Source: Sphingomonas sp. HF-S4
GTDB taxonomy: Bacteria > Pseudomonadota > Alphaproteobacteria > Sphingomonadales > Sphingomonadaceae
Assembly (NCBI RefSeq): GCF_032911445.1
Contig: NZ_JAWJEJ010000002.1
Location: 496,001-560,000, forward strand
Length of the DNA stretch: 64,000 nucleotides
Direction of reading: 5' to 3'
Position numbers and translations under genes: made by a program
Notes under the pieces: model-generated
Seen by the model: only the letters and a program-made list of their open reading frames with translations
The model's database searches: none
What the model was told of the DNA's origin: nothing
In this document: one piece after another, positions 26,118-35,406 of the stretch
Layout of the letters: the number at the start of each line of letters is the position of its first letter
Position numbering within the stretch: the stretch's first letter is position 1

Positions 26118-27434
26118 TCACACCGTCTTCAGCGCTTCCTCGAAATCGGCGATCAGATCATCCGCGTCCTCGACGCCGATCGAGATGCGGACGAGATTGT
26201 CCGAGATGCCGAGTGCGTCCTTGCGGGCCTGCGGCACCGACAGATGCGTCATGCCTGCGGGATGGCTGGCAAGCGTCTCGGTGCCGCCGAGGGACACCGC
26301 GAGCTTTGCGATCTTGAGCGCGTCGAGGAAGGCGAACGCCTCCGTCTCGCCGCCCTTGAGATAAAGCGAGAAGGTCGAGCCCGCGCCGGTGCAGTGGCGC
26401 CTGTAGATGTCGGCCTGGCGCGCGTCTTCGCCGCGCTCGAGGAAGCCGAGATAGCCGACCTTCTCGACCTTGGGGTGGCCGGCCAGGAATTCGCAGACCT
26501 TGGCGGCATTCTCGCCCGCGCGGCTCATCCGAAGCTCGAGCGTCTCGAGCGAGCGCAGTAGCATCCAGGCGGTGTTGGGATCGCAGATGGTGCCGATGGT
26601 GTTGCGCATCAGCCGGATCGTGTTGATGTGCTCCTTCGATCCAAGCACCCCGCCCGCGACGAGATCCGAATGGCCGCCGGCATATTTGGTCAGCGAATAG
26701 ACGACGATGTCGGCGCCCTGCTTGAGCGGCTGCGCCCAGAGCGGGCCGAGGAAGGTGTTGTCGATCGCGATCGGCGGCTTGGCACCGGTGAAGATCGCGT
26801 CGCGGCTGGCGGCGACGGCCTCGACATCGACCAGCGCGTTGGTCGGGTTGGCGGGGCTTTCGAGATAGATCAGCGCGACGTCGCCGCTGCTCTGCGCCTC
26901 ACGCATCACCGCGTCGATCTCCTCGCGGGTGGCGCCCGCGGGGAAATCGAGCCACTTAACGCCGAAGCGGCCGAGGATGCGCCCTATCAGCGTCTCGGTC
27001 GCGGCATAGAGCGGGCCCGAATGGACGATCGTGTCGCCCGGCTTGACCATCGACAGGAACAGGGTGGCGATCGCCGACATGCCCGACGAGAAGGCCAGCG
27101 CATCCTCGGCCTCTTCCCAGATGGCGAGGCGATCCTCGAGGATTTCCTGGTTGGGGCCGTTGAAACGCGAATAGACCAGCCCCTCGGCGCCGCCCGGGCG
27201 CTTGCCGGTGACACCCTCGAAATGGCGCTTGCCGGCCGCGGCATTGGGGAAGACGAAGGTCGAGGTCAGGAAGATCGGCGGCTTGAGCGAGCCTTCGGAG
27301 AGCACCGGATCATAGCCGTGCCCCATCATCATCGTCGATGGCCTGAGCTTCCGGCTGCCGACCTTGTCGACGCTCGGCTTGGGGCGGCGGCGCGGGGAGG
27401 CGCCGGTCAGCTCGGCTTCGGTTTCGTCGGTCAT
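26118..27434 (-). CDS. Cystathionine gamma-synthase/methionine gamma-lyase family PLP enzyme
   Basis: 438 residues from ATG at 27434, which has GGAG at the right distance; TTG at 27446 overlaps that site. Cys/Met metabolism PLP enzyme: YSRFNGPNQEILEDRLA, SSGMSAIATL, IAIDNTFLGP with the PLP-pyridine Asp and the Schiff-base Lys in YSLTKYAGGHSD. The N-terminal ~45 residues are an extra basic stretch. The family catalyses gamma- or beta-replacement/elimination on cystathionine, homoserine esters or methionine; the exact reaction cannot be decided from sequence alone. Confidence 0.88.
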   Translation of the reverse strand: MTDETEAELTGASPRRRPKPSVDKVGSRKLRPSTMMMGHGYDPVLSEGSLKPPIFLTSTFVFPNAAAGKRHFEGVTGKRPGGAEGLVYSRFNGPNQEILEDRLAIWEEAEDALAFSSGMSAIATLFLSMVKPGDTIVHSGPLYAATETLIGRILGRFGVKWLDFPAGATREEIDAVMREAQSSGDVALIYLESPANPTNALVDVEAVAASRDAIFTGAKPPIAIDNTFLGPLWAQPLKQGADIVVYSLTKYAGGHSDLVAGGVLGSKEHINTIRLMRNTIGTICDPNTAWMLLRSLETLELRMSRAGENAAKVCEFLAGHPKVEKVGYLGFLERGEDARQADIYRRHCTGAGSTFSLYLKGGETEAFAFLDALKIAKLAVSLGGTETLASHPAGMTHLSVPQARKDALGISDNLVRISIGVEDADDLIADFEEALKTV

Positions 27435-27484
27435 CGGGCTCTCCAAATTCTGTTGGTTGACCGCTCCCTAGCCGAAGAGCCGTA

Positions 27485-28249
27485 TCAACTGATACCAATT
27501 ATCGCGATCTGCCGGCCATAATCCGGCTCCCCGCGATGCGTGGCGCGGCGGAAGCTGTAGAAACGGCTCTCGTCGGAATAGGTGTCGAGCCCCAGCGCCT
27601 CGACGGTGCGGATACCGGCCGAAGCGAGGCGATGCGCGACATAGGCTTCGAGGTCGAACTGAAAATGGCCGGCCCGGCCATCGGCGAAGAAGCGTTCGTT
27701 GGCAGGATCGGCGTCGGCGAAGCGGCGGAAGAAGCCGTCATCGACTTCGTAGCTGGCGCGCGCGATGCACGGGCCGACCGCGGCGGCGATGCGCTCGCGC
27801 CTGGCGCCCAGCGTCTCCATCAGCGCGATCGTCGAATCGGTGACGCCGCCGATCGCGCCCTTCCACCCGGCGTGCGCGGCGCCGACGACGCCGGCCTCCC
27901 TGTCGGCAAGCAGCACCGGCGCGCAATCGGCGGTGAGGATGCCGAGCGCGAGGCCGGGGCGGTCGGTGACCACCGCGTCGGCGCGCGGGCGCAGACGCTC
28001 CTCGAACGGCTCAATCACCGCGACGGCATCGGCCGAATGGACCTGGTAGAGCGTCACAAGACGCGCGCCGGGCAGCACCGCATCGCCGGCGCGGCGGCGG
28101 TTCTCGGCGATCGCTGACGGGTCGTCGGTCGAGCCGGTGCCGACATTGAGCCCGGCAACCACCCCCGTCGAGACGCCGCCGCGGCGCCCGAGAAAGCCAT
28201 GGTCGACGCCGTCGAGCGCGCGGGCTCGGACGATTTCGACCTCGCTCAC
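27485..28249 (-). CDS. pgeF: Peptidoglycan editing factor PgeF (laccase-domain protein)
   Basis: 254 residues from GTG at 28249, which overlaps the stop of the GNAT gene by four bases (GTGA). Multicopper-oxidase-like YfiH/PgeF fold: LYQVHSADAV, TADCAPVLLAD and GAAHAGWKGAIGG provide the His-Cys-His zinc/catalytic set, and VGPCIARASYEV follows. PgeF hydrolyses wrongly incorporated L-Ser from UDP-MurNAc in cell-wall precursors; older annotations call it polyphenol oxidase. It is third in a four-base-overlap chain with the methyltransferase and GNAT genes. Confidence 0.92.
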   Translation of the reverse strand: MSEVEIVRARALDGVDHGFLGRRGGVSTGVVAGLNVGTGSTDDPSAIAENRRRAGDAVLPGARLVTLYQVHSADAVAVIEPFEERLRPRADAVVTDRPGLALGILTADCAPVLLADREAGVVGAAHAGWKGAIGGVTDSTIALMETLGARRERIAAAVGPCIARASYEVDDGFFRRFADADPANERFFADGRAGHFQFDLEAYVAHRLASAGIRTVEALGLDTYSDESRFYSFRRATHRGEPDYGRQIAIIGIS

Positions 28250-28752
28250 AGCGTCAGGCTCATCAGTCGGTCCTCGTCTGCATGATCGCCGACCATGAAC
28301 GTGTAGGGGCCGCGATCGACGAAGCCGTAGCGCTCGTAGAAGCGCTTGGCACGGTGGTTGTCGACAAAGACGCTGAGCACGATGCGGGCGAAGTCCTGTG
28401 TGCGCGCCGTTTCCAGCGCCCAGGTCATCAGCGACTGGGCGGCGCCGCTGCCCTTGCCGCGCTCGGCGAGGTAGAGCTGGTGCAGTTCGATCGCGGGCGG
28501 ACCAGGTTCGATCGGAAGCGTGACCTGGCCGATCGCGCAATAGCCGACCAGGCCGTCGCCGTCCTCCGCGAGACGGAAGAGATTGCCGGGCTTCGCATAT
28601 TCGTGCGTCCAGGCCTCGGGGGTGAACTTGCCGAGGAAGGCAGCGAGATTCTCGGCGCTGTATAGGTGGCCGAAGGTCGCGACGAAGCTCTCACGGAACA
28701 GCGCGTCGATCGCCGGGAGATCGGCCGGGGTGGCGTGGCGATAGTCGATCAT
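28246..28752 (-). CDS. GNAT family N-acetyltransferase
   Basis: 168 residues. The acetyl-CoA-binding segment YLAERGKGSGAAQSLMTWALE (Q/R-x-x-G-x-G/A variant) and the downstream LSVFVDNHRAKRFYERYGFV are typical of GNAT enzymes. Acceptor unknown. Its ATG overlaps the stop of the upstream methyltransferase gene by four bases and its stop overlaps pgeF, so it belongs to one transcript. Cytosolic. Confidence 0.88.
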   Translation of the reverse strand: MIDYRHATPADLPAIDALFRESFVATFGHLYSAENLAAFLGKFTPEAWTHEYAKPGNLFRLAEDGDGLVGYCAIGQVTLPIEPGPPAIELHQLYLAERGKGSGAAQSLMTWALETARTQDFARIVLSVFVDNHRAKRFYERYGFVDRGPYTFMVGDHADEDRLMSLTL

Positions 28753-29849
28753 GCGAACCCCGCCGGCACCGGCCAGCCCGGCGCAGTCAACGCGACGACC
28801 TTGAACAGATCGCCCATCTGCTCGGGATCGGCCAGGCGATCGCGGTCGGCGGCGAGCGCTTCGGCGCGCTCAGGCGCGGCGGCGGCGAGCGCCTCGGTCC
28901 GCGCATCGATGCCGAGCGCCTGGAGGAACGCGCCCTGCGTCACCGGGCCATGGACGATCAGCCCCTCGGCCTCGGCCGCCTCCTTGAGCGTGGCGAAATC
29001 GACATGCGCGGTGAGATCTGCCTCCCCCGGCATCTCGAACGGGTTGACATATTGGTGGCCGCGCACCGCCTGGAGCGTGTCGCCGATCGCCGGGCCTTCA
29101 TAGCCATAGTCGATCACCAGCGCGGCGCCGCCCTGCTCGACCAGCCGCGCGGCGAGGTTGCGCAGTATCGCGACGCTGGCCGGCGAGGTCTCGAGGACCG
29201 AGCCGGGTGCAGCGTCGAGCAGCGGGCGTGGGATGATCATATCGAAGCTGCGGTCGCCGGCGATCGGCAGGAACAGCGTGTCCTGGCAGGCGACCAGCCG
29301 CTCGCGCCAGCCCTCCTGCGTGGCGATGAGCTGGCGGATCGGCAGCGCGTCGAAGAATTCGTTGGCGACGACCAGCAACGGCGCGTCGTCGGGCAGGCCA
29401 ATGAGGTCGAGATGCCATTCGGCCGTCGGCACGCGCTCGGCCTGGAGGCCGCGCAGCACCGGGCTGTTCTCGACGAAATCGACCGGGGGCTCGAACCCGG
29501 CCTTCGCCATCGCGCGCAGCGCATCGGCGGCGAGGGTGCCGCGGCCGGGGCCGAACTCGACATAGCGCGCGGCCGGGCGGCCGGCACGGTCCCACAGGTC
29601 GGCGAGCCACAGCCCGATCAGTTCGCCGAACATCTGGCTGATCTCGGGCGCAGTGGTGAAGTCGCCGCGCGCGCCCAGCGGATCGCGCGTGGCGTAGTAA
29701 TGCGTGTTGGCTGCGCCCATGAACTGCGAGAGCGGGATCGGCCCGGCGAGCGTGATCGCGCGGGCGAGGCGCTCGGCGAGCGCGGGTTCGGCGGCGTTGT
29801 CGGCACGCGGGCTGGATGGAGCGGCGAGGGGATGATCGGGATCGGTCAC
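28749..29849 (-). CDS. SAM-dependent methyltransferase, NDUFAF7/MidA family
   Basis: 366 residues. Family marks are GPIPLSQFMGAANTHYYATRDPLG, FTTAPEISQMFGE, the SAM loop EFGPGRGTLAADALRA and VANEFFDALPIRQL. NDUFAF7 methylates an arginine of complex I subunit NDUFS2 in mitochondria; the alphaproteobacterial member probably does the same for NuoD. First gene of the methyltransferase-GNAT-pgeF operon. Confidence 0.9.
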   Translation of the reverse strand: MTDPDHPLAAPSSPRADNAAEPALAERLARAITLAGPIPLSQFMGAANTHYYATRDPLGARGDFTTAPEISQMFGELIGLWLADLWDRAGRPAARYVEFGPGRGTLAADALRAMAKAGFEPPVDFVENSPVLRGLQAERVPTAEWHLDLIGLPDDAPLLVVANEFFDALPIRQLIATQEGWRERLVACQDTLFLPIAGDRSFDMIIPRPLLDAAPGSVLETSPASVAILRNLAARLVEQGGAALVIDYGYEGPAIGDTLQAVRGHQYVNPFEMPGEADLTAHVDFATLKEAAEAEGLIVHGPVTQGAFLQALGIDARTEALAAAAPERAEALAADRDRLADPEQMGDLFKVVALTAPGWPVPAGFA

Positions 29850-29923
29850 GCGGCGTCTCTAACGCGTCGGGCTGCGCGCGTCATCTTTCGGAGCCCGGCG
29901 CGCGCTTGCGCGTTGTGCACGCG

Positions 29924-30148
29924 ATGGAAGATGCGCAGGATTTGGTGGCCGCGGTGCGCGCGGCGGCGGCGCGGCACCGCCTCGCCTGGGGCGAACTGGT
30001 CCCGTCGCTGCACGAGATCAACCACGACGCCGAGCCGGCCGAAGAGGCTGCCTATGCCGAGATGGAAGCCGCCAAGCAGCGGCTGCGCGACCATATCTGC
30101 GACCTGTATGGGATCAGCCCGGCCGAATTGTGCAGCCTGACGCGGTAA
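29924..30148 (+). CDS. Small acidic/helical protein of unknown function
   Basis: 74 residues from ATG at 29924 (GTG at 29915 is also in frame). The sequence is helical, rich in Ala and charged residues, with PSLHEINHDAEPAEEAAYAEME in the middle and a C-terminal DLYGISPAELCSLTR. No signal peptide, membrane segment or known motif. It is divergent from the methyltransferase operon and convergent with lgt. The codon use fits a real gene of this genome. Function not recognised. Confidence 0.55.
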   Translation: MEDAQDLVAAVRAAAARHRLAWGELVPSLHEINHDAEPAEEAAYAEMEAAKQRLRDHICDLYGISPAELCSLTR

Positions 30149-30159
30149 GTGTGGTCAAA

Positions 30160-30183
30160 CCCTCCCCAAGAGGAGAGGGGCTT
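30160..30183. repeat. CCCTCCCC/GAGAGGGG palindrome before the end of lgt
   Basis: An imperfect inverted repeat of the same look as 26046-26075 lies between the small gene and convergent lgt. It probably acts as a weak bidirectional terminator. Confidence 0.35.
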
Positions 30184-30187
30184 CGGA

Positions 30188-31072
30188 TTACGCGACGCTC
30201 TGCGATCCCGCGATCGACTCCACCCGCTGGCGGCGGCCCTTGGCGGTGGCGATCAGATAGGCGCCGCCGACGATCATCGGGATGCACAGCCACTGGCCCA
30301 TGTGGAGGCCGGTTGCGTCGACCAGCCAGACGAGCTGGGCGTCGGGCTCGCGGAAGAATTCGACGAGGAAGCGGCACAGGCCATAGCCGAGCACGAACAC
30401 CCCGACGAGCTTGCCGGGGGCATAGCGCGAATCGGTGCGCCAGAAGAGGAACCAGAGGATCGCGAACAGCAGCACGCCTTCGAGCCCGGCCTCGTAAAGC
30501 TGGCTCGGATGGCGCGCAGGCTCCGGAAGGCCGGTTTGCACCGTGTTGCGGAACACGATCGACCAGGGGAGGTCGGCGGGCTTGCCCCACAGCTCGCCGT
30601 TCACGAAATTGGCGAGGCGGCCGAAGAACAGCCCGAAGGGCACGACGCAGGCGACATAATCGTGGATACGCAGCCAGTTTAGCCCGTTGCGCCGTGCGAG
30701 GACGATGATTGCGATCGTCGTGCCGATCACGCCGCCGTGGAACGACATGCCGCCATCCCACAGCCGGACGATCTGGAGCGGCGATTCCCAGATCATCTCG
30801 GGCGCGTAGAACAGGACATAGCCGAGCCGGCCGCCCAGGATGATGCCGAGCGTGGCGTAGAAGACGAGGTCGTCGGCATGGCGCCGCGCCATCGGCGCAC
30901 CGGGCTGGGCGAGCAGCTTGAGCAGATACCACCAGCCCACCAGGATCCCGGCGATATAGGCCAGCGAATACCATTTGATCTGAAAGAAACCGAGATTGAG
31001 CGCCACCGGGCTCAGCCCGAGATCCTTGAACTGGATATGGTCGCCCGCGGCGGCGAGGAGATGGAGCAGCAC
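30188..31072 (-). CDS. lgt: Phosphatidylglycerol-prolipoprotein diacylglyceryl transferase
   Basis: 294 residues from GTG at 31072. Lgt adds diacylglycerol to the lipobox cysteine of prolipoproteins in the inner membrane. Seven membrane segments can be drawn, with the family signature [14 protein letters not shown] and the HPSQLYEA motif, plus an early [10 protein letters not shown]. Many predicted lipoproteins in this window are its substrates. It is not followed by thyA as in enterics. Confidence 0.95.
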   Translation of the reverse strand: MLLHLLAAAGDHIQFKDLGLSPVALNLGFFQIKWYSLAYIAGILVGWWYLLKLLAQPGAPMARRHADDLVFYATLGIILGGRLGYVLFYAPEMIWESPLQIVRLWDGGMSFHGGVIGTTIAIIVLARRNGLNWLRIHDYVACVVPFGLFFGRLANFVNGELWGKPADLPWSIVFRNTVQTGLPEPARHPSQLYEAGLEGVLLFAILWFLFWRTDSRYAPGKLVGVFVLGYGLCRFLVEFFREPDAQLVWLVDATGLHMGQWLCIPMIVGGAYLIATAKGRRQRVESIAGSQSVA

Positions 31073-31183
31073 GTGTCGTCGTTCCCCGGCAATCGTTCGT
31101 CGGCTTGCGATAGAGCAGCCTCGGCGCAAACCCAAGTCCGCAAGTGGCTGGCGCGGGGCGATGCTGCGCGATAGAGCGTTGCG

Positions 31184-33424
31184 ATGGCGGTGAAACCCAA
31201 TTCGCGCACCAGGATCGATCGGCGCACGCTGCTGATCGGCGGCGGCGTCGGCGCGGGGCTGGTCGTCGCCTGGGCGGTGCTGCCGCGCACCTATCTCCCC
31301 AATCTCACCGCGGCGCCCGGCGAGAGCCTGTTCGGCGCATGGATCAAGATCGGCAAGGACGGCCATGTCTCGGTCGCGGTGCCGCAATGCGAGGAAGGGC
31401 AGGGCATCTATACCGCGTTCGCTCAGATCGTCGCCGACGAGCTGGGCGCCGACTGGAAGATGGTGGGCGTCGAGCCCGCACCGTTCAATCCGCTTTACGC
31501 AAACCAGCTCGGCGCGCTCGAGCTGCTTGGGAGCGCGCTTGGTCCGCTGCCCGATACGCTACGCGAACGCTATGTGCGGCGGACCGGGCTGGTGCTCACC
31601 GGCGCATCGAGCTCGATCCGCAATTTCGAGGACACGCTGCGCCATGCCGGCGCGGCGGCGCGCACGCTGCTGTGCAAGGCGGCGGCGGCGCGCTGGGGCG
31701 TCGACTGGCAGGCATGCGGAACGTTCAACGGTCTCGTGTTCCAGGGCAGCCAGAAGCTCGGCTTCGGCGCGCTGGCCGAGGAAGCTGCGGCGCAGAGCCT
31801 GCCCGACGACGTGCCGCTGCGCACCGACGAAGGCACCCGGCTACACGGCCAGCCGCTGCCGCGGCTCGACGCGCCCTCCAAGGTGGACGGCAGCGCGGCC
31901 TATGCCGCCGATATCCGCCTGCCCGACATGGTATATGCCGCGATCCGCCAGGGGCCGGTGGGCGAGACCAGGCTCGCCAGGGTCGATCGTGCCGCTGCGG
32001 ATAAGGTGCCGGGGATGCTCGCAGTAATGACAAGCGACGATTGGGTCGCGGCGGTAGCGAACAATTGGTGGGCGGCGGACCGCGCGATCGATGCGATGCG
32101 ACCGCGGTTCGAGACGCCCGAGCCGGTGGTCAACAGCGACACGATCGAGCAGGCGCTGAGCAGCGCATTCGAGGGCAAGGGCACGCGCGTCGCCGAGGCA
32201 GGTGACCTCGCGGCGCAGTTCCGCGGCGCGCAGCTCGTCGGGGCGGAATATCGCGTCGGGCTGGCGCTCCACGCCCCCCTCGAGCCGATGACCGCGACCG
32301 CGGTACATCGTGACGGGCGGGTGACCTTGTGGCTACCCACCCAGGCGCCGGGGCTGGCGCGGGCGGCGGCGGCGCGGGCGGCGGGGCTCGGCGAAAGTGA
32401 CGTGATCGTCCATCCGACGATGGCGGGGGGATCGTTCGGCGCGAAGCTCGAGACCGATGCCGCGGCGCAGGCGGCGGTGATCGCAATGCGGATCGGGCGG
32501 CCGGTGCAAGTCACCTGGCCGCGCGGCGAGGATTTCCGGCGCGACCGTTTCCGCCCGGCGGCGGCGGGACGGATGCACGCGCGGCTGGACGCGAAGGGCC
32601 GGCTGACCGGCTGGCTCGCCAAGATCGCCGCGCCATCCACCGGGCGCGAACTGGCCGCGCGGCTGCTCCACGGCGACGCGCTGCCGAGTGCCGGGCTAGC
32701 GATCGGCGGTGGCGATCCGAGCGCGGTGGCCGGGGCGGCGCCCTTCTACGCGATTCCCAATTTCGCCGTCGATCACCACCCCGCCGAGATCGGGGTGCCG
32801 ACCGGCTATTGGCGCTCGGGCGCGCATAGCTACACGGCGTTCTTCACCGAGAGCTTCCTCGACGAGCTCGCGCATGTCGCCGAGCAGGACGCACTGTCGT
32901 TCCGTATGGCGATGCTTGGGAGCCAGCTGCGGCTTGCACGCTGCCTGCAGACCGCGGCGCAGCTCGGCGGCTGGCAGGGCGGCCAGCCGGGGAGTGGGCA
33001 GGGCATCGCCTGCCACAGCTTCCGCGGATCGCATATCGCGGTGCTCGCCGAGGCGCAGCTGACCAGCGACCGGCGCGTCAAGGTCGAGCGGCTGGTCGCG
33101 GCGGTCGATTGCGGGCGGGTGGTCAATCCCGACCTGGTGATGCAGCAGGTCGAGGGTGGGCTGCTGTTCGGGATGGCGGGTGCGGTCGGCTGCTCGACCG
33201 GGTTCAGCGAGAATGTCGCCGATGTGCGCGACATCACCGACTTGCGACTGCCGACGCTCGCCGACTGCCCCGACATCACCGTCGAGATCATCCATAGCGG
33301 CGCCGAGCCCGGCGGGGTGAGCGAGCTTGCCGTGCCGCCGGTGGCGCCCGCGATCGCCAACGCGCTCCAGGCCGCCACTGGGGTGCGCTTCCGCCGGCTG
33401 CCCCTCCTTTCGGAAATCGAATGA
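31184..33424 (+). CDS. Tat-exported molybdopterin-binding subunit of an isoquinoline 1-oxidoreductase/aldehyde dehydrogenase-type enzyme
   Basis: 746 residues. N-terminal twin-arginine signal ([22 protein letters not shown], about 12-34). Then the IorB-type large subunit: aldehyde-oxidase a/b hammerhead with [18 protein letters not shown], molybdopterin-binding domains with GGSFGAKLE and [14 protein letters not shown] loops, and C-terminal [20 protein letters not shown] bearing the catalytic Glu. Family members hydroxylate heterocycles or oxidise aldehydes in the periplasm and need a small 2Fe-2S subunit (IorA) and c-type cytochrome; neither is encoded next to it. The stop overlaps hemH by four bases. 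XdhC and MocA-like helpers are at 4.9-6.4 kb. Confidence 0.88.
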   Translation: MAVKPNSRTRIDRRTLLIGGGVGAGLVVAWAVLPRTYLPNLTAAPGESLFGAWIKIGKDGHVSVAVPQCEEGQGIYTAFAQIVADELGADWKMVGVEPAPFNPLYANQLGALELLGSALGPLPDTLRERYVRRTGLVLTGASSSIRNFEDTLRHAGAAARTLLCKAAAARWGVDWQACGTFNGLVFQGSQKLGFGALAEEAAAQSLPDDVPLRTDEGTRLHGQPLPRLDAPSKVDGSAAYAADIRLPDMVYAAIRQGPVGETRLARVDRAAADKVPGMLAVMTSDDWVAAVANNWWAADRAIDAMRPRFETPEPVVNSDTIEQALSSAFEGKGTRVAEAGDLAAQFRGAQLVGAEYRVGLALHAPLEPMTATAVHRDGRVTLWLPTQAPGLARAAAARAAGLGESDVIVHPTMAGGSFGAKLETDAAAQAAVIAMRIGRPVQVTWPRGEDFRRDRFRPAAAGRMHARLDAKGRLTGWLAKIAAPSTGRELAARLLHGDALPSAGLAIGGGDPSAVAGAAPFYAIPNFAVDHHPAEIGVPTGYWRSGAHSYTAFFTESFLDELAHVAEQDALSFRMAMLGSQLRLARCLQTAAQLGGWQGGQPGSGQGIACHSFRGSHIAVLAEAQLTSDRRVKVERLVAAVDCGRVVNPDLVMQQVEGGLLFGMAGAVGCSTGFSENVADVRDITDLRLPTLADCPDITVEIIHSGAEPGGVSELAVPPVAPAIANALQAATGVRFRRLPLLSEIE

Positions 33425-34428
33425 CCCAGCCTCTAGACCACCCGGCAGTCCCGACCGCTAAAGTCGGGGTGCTGCTGACCAATCTCGGTACGCCCGACGC
33501 CGCCGACGCCGGGGCGGTGCGGCGCTATCTCGCCGAATTCCTGTCCGATCCGCGGGTGATCGAGATCCCGCGGCTCGTATGGAAGCCGATCCTGCACGGC
33601 ATCATCCTGCGCACGCGGCCGGCCAAGTCGGCGCATGCCTACAGCCAAGTGTGGACCGAGGACGGCTCGCCGCTCGCCGCGATCACCAAGGCGCAGGCCG
33701 CGGCGTTGCAGGGGGCGTTCGGGCCCGACGTGATCGTCGATTATGCGATGCGCTATGGCCGACCGGCGCTGGGCGAGCGGCTGCGCGCGCTGAAGGAAGC
33801 CGGGTGCGAGCGCATCCTGGTCGCGCCGCTCTATCCGCAATATTGCGCGGCGACGACGGCGACGGCCAACGATGCCGCCTTTGCCGAACTCGCCTTGATG
33901 CGCTGGCAGCCCGCACTGCGGACGCTGCCGCCATATTACGATGCGCCCGAGCATATCGACGCGCTCAAGCAATCGGTCGAGGCATCGCTTGCCGGGCTCG
34001 ATTTCGAGCCGCAGGCAGTGCTGGCGAGCTTCCATGGCATGCCGCAGCGGACGCTCGAGTTCGGCGATCCCTATCATTGCCACTGCCGGAAGACCGCGCG
34101 GCTGCTGGGCGCAGCTCTCGGGCGCGAGCTGACGATCACATTCCAGTCGCGCTTCGGCCGGGCGAAGTGGCTTGAGCCGGCAACCGACAAAGTGCTGGAA
34201 AGCCTGCCGGGCAAAGGCGTGAAGCGCATTGCGATCGTCGCACCGGGCTTCTCGGCCGATTGCGTCGAAACCTTGGAAGAGCTGGCGATCCGCGGACGCG
34301 AGACCTTCGTTGCCGCGGGCGGCACGCATTTCGCGGTCCTGCCCTGCCTCAATGCGAGCGCCGTAGGGATCGAGATGCTTCGTAAGATATTGTGGCGAGA
34401 GCTTGCAGGCTGGGCAGACGCTGCCTAG
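33421..34428 (+). CDS. hemH: Ferrochelatase
   Basis: 335 residues. Inserts Fe2+ into protoporphyrin IX, last step of haem synthesis. VGVLLTNLGTPDAAD opens the fold; the iron-site histidine is in LASFHGMPQRTLEFGDPYHCHCRKTA and the catalytic Glu in CVETLEELAIRGRE. Overlaps the upstream oxidoreductase gene (ATGA), an unusual partner that may reflect joint expression only. Confidence 0.96.
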   Translation: MTQPLDHPAVPTAKVGVLLTNLGTPDAADAGAVRRYLAEFLSDPRVIEIPRLVWKPILHGIILRTRPAKSAHAYSQVWTEDGSPLAAITKAQAAALQGAFGPDVIVDYAMRYGRPALGERLRALKEAGCERILVAPLYPQYCAATTATANDAAFAELALMRWQPALRTLPPYYDAPEHIDALKQSVEASLAGLDFEPQAVLASFHGMPQRTLEFGDPYHCHCRKTARLLGAALGRELTITFQSRFGRAKWLEPATDKVLESLPGKGVKRIAIVAPGFSADCVETLEELAIRGRETFVAAGGTHFAVLPCLNASAVGIEMLRKILWRELAGWADAA

Positions 34429-34461
34429 CGTTGTCAGAACAACCAAGGAGAGGATGGCGAC

Positions 34462-35184
34462 ATGGCACGCGTAGCGATCGTGACGGGTGGAACGCGCGGT
34501 ATCGGCGAGGCGATCAGCCTGGCGCTTAAAGAGGCCGGCATGACAGTCGCCGCCAACTATGCCGGCAACGACGAGAAGGCGCAGGCCTTTACCGAGCGGA
34601 CCGGGATCAAGGCGTACAAGTGGGACGTCGGCGATTTCGATGCGTGCGCGGCGGGCGTGGCGCAGGTCGAGGCCGAGCTCGGTCCGGTCGACGTCGTGGT
34701 CAACAATGCCGGCGTGACGCGCGATGGCACGATCCTCAAGATGAGCCGCGACATGTGGGAGGACGTGATCCGCATCAACCTGGGCGGGTGCTTCAACATG
34801 GCGCACGCCACTTTCCCCGGCATGCGCAGCCGGAAATGGGGGCGGATCGTCAATATCGGCTCGATCAACGGCCAGGCGGGCCAATACGGCCAGGTCAACT
34901 ATGCCGCGGCGAAGAGCGGCATCCACGGCTTCACCAAGGCGCTGGCGCAGGAAGGCGCGCGTGCAGGCGTGACCGTAAATGCGATCGCGCCGGGCTATAT
35001 CGACACCGACATGGTCGCCGCGGTGCCCGCCGACGTGCTCGAGAAGATTGTTGCCAAGATTCCCGTCGGGCGTCTGGGCCAGGCAAGCGAGATCGCGCGC
35101 GGCGTGGCGTTCCTGTGTTCTGAAGAGGCTGGGTTCGTCACCGGATCGACGCTGTCGATCAACGGCGGGCAGCATATGTACTGA
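34462..35184 (+). CDS. phaB: Acetoacetyl-CoA reductase
   Basis: 240 residues, with AGGAGA eight-ten bases upstream of the ATG. NADPH-dependent SDR producing (R)-3-hydroxybutyryl-CoA for PHB. GGTRGIGEAIS is the cofactor loop, NNAGVTRDGTILKM the NNAG segment, and the catalytic set is Ser (IGSINGQAGQYGQ) with YAAAK. The VNYAAAKSGIHGFTKALA segment and the C-terminal GSTLSINGGQHMY are characteristic of PhaB rather than FabG. It lies 15 kb from phaC and no PhaR-type palindrome precedes it. Confidence 0.93.
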   Translation: MARVAIVTGGTRGIGEAISLALKEAGMTVAANYAGNDEKAQAFTERTGIKAYKWDVGDFDACAAGVAQVEAELGPVDVVVNNAGVTRDGTILKMSRDMWEDVIRINLGGCFNMAHATFPGMRSRKWGRIVNIGSINGQAGQYGQVNYAAAKSGIHGFTKALAQEGARAGVTVNAIAPGYIDTDMVAAVPADVLEKIVAKIPVGRLGQASEIARGVAFLCSEEAGFVTGSTLSINGGQHMY

Positions 35185-35188
35185 CGGC

Positions 35189-35222
35189 AAATTCCTCCCC
35201 CGTTTAGCGAGGGAGGAATTTT
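35189..35222 (+). terminator. Terminator of phaB
   Basis: AAATTCCTCCC and GGGAGGAATTT form an 11-bp stem, ending in TTTT, five bases after the phaB stop. Confidence 0.85.
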
Positions 35223-35240
35223 GGCTGTCAAAACGAAAAC

Positions 35241-35268
35241 GGGCCGGCTCCCGGAAGGGAGCCGGCCC
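35241..35268. repeat. Strong hairpin downstream of phaB
   Basis: A perfect 12-bp stem GGGCCGGCTCCC/GGGAGCCGGCCC with loop GGAA lies 20 bases beyond the phaB terminator. On the minus strand it is followed by GTTTTCGTTTT, so it could stop antisense transcription; it is either a second terminator or a repeat element. Confidence 0.6.
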
Positions 35269-35406
35269 TCGACCCTCGATACGCAACGCGAGGAGATCGA
35301 AACGCTATTACAAATGCCGGTATAGCTGCGCCGGCTTGGCACTTTCCTGAACGTGCCGTTATCTGAGGTTCATCTTTCCCCGCTGGCCCCAAGGCGCGGA
35401 GTGGCT

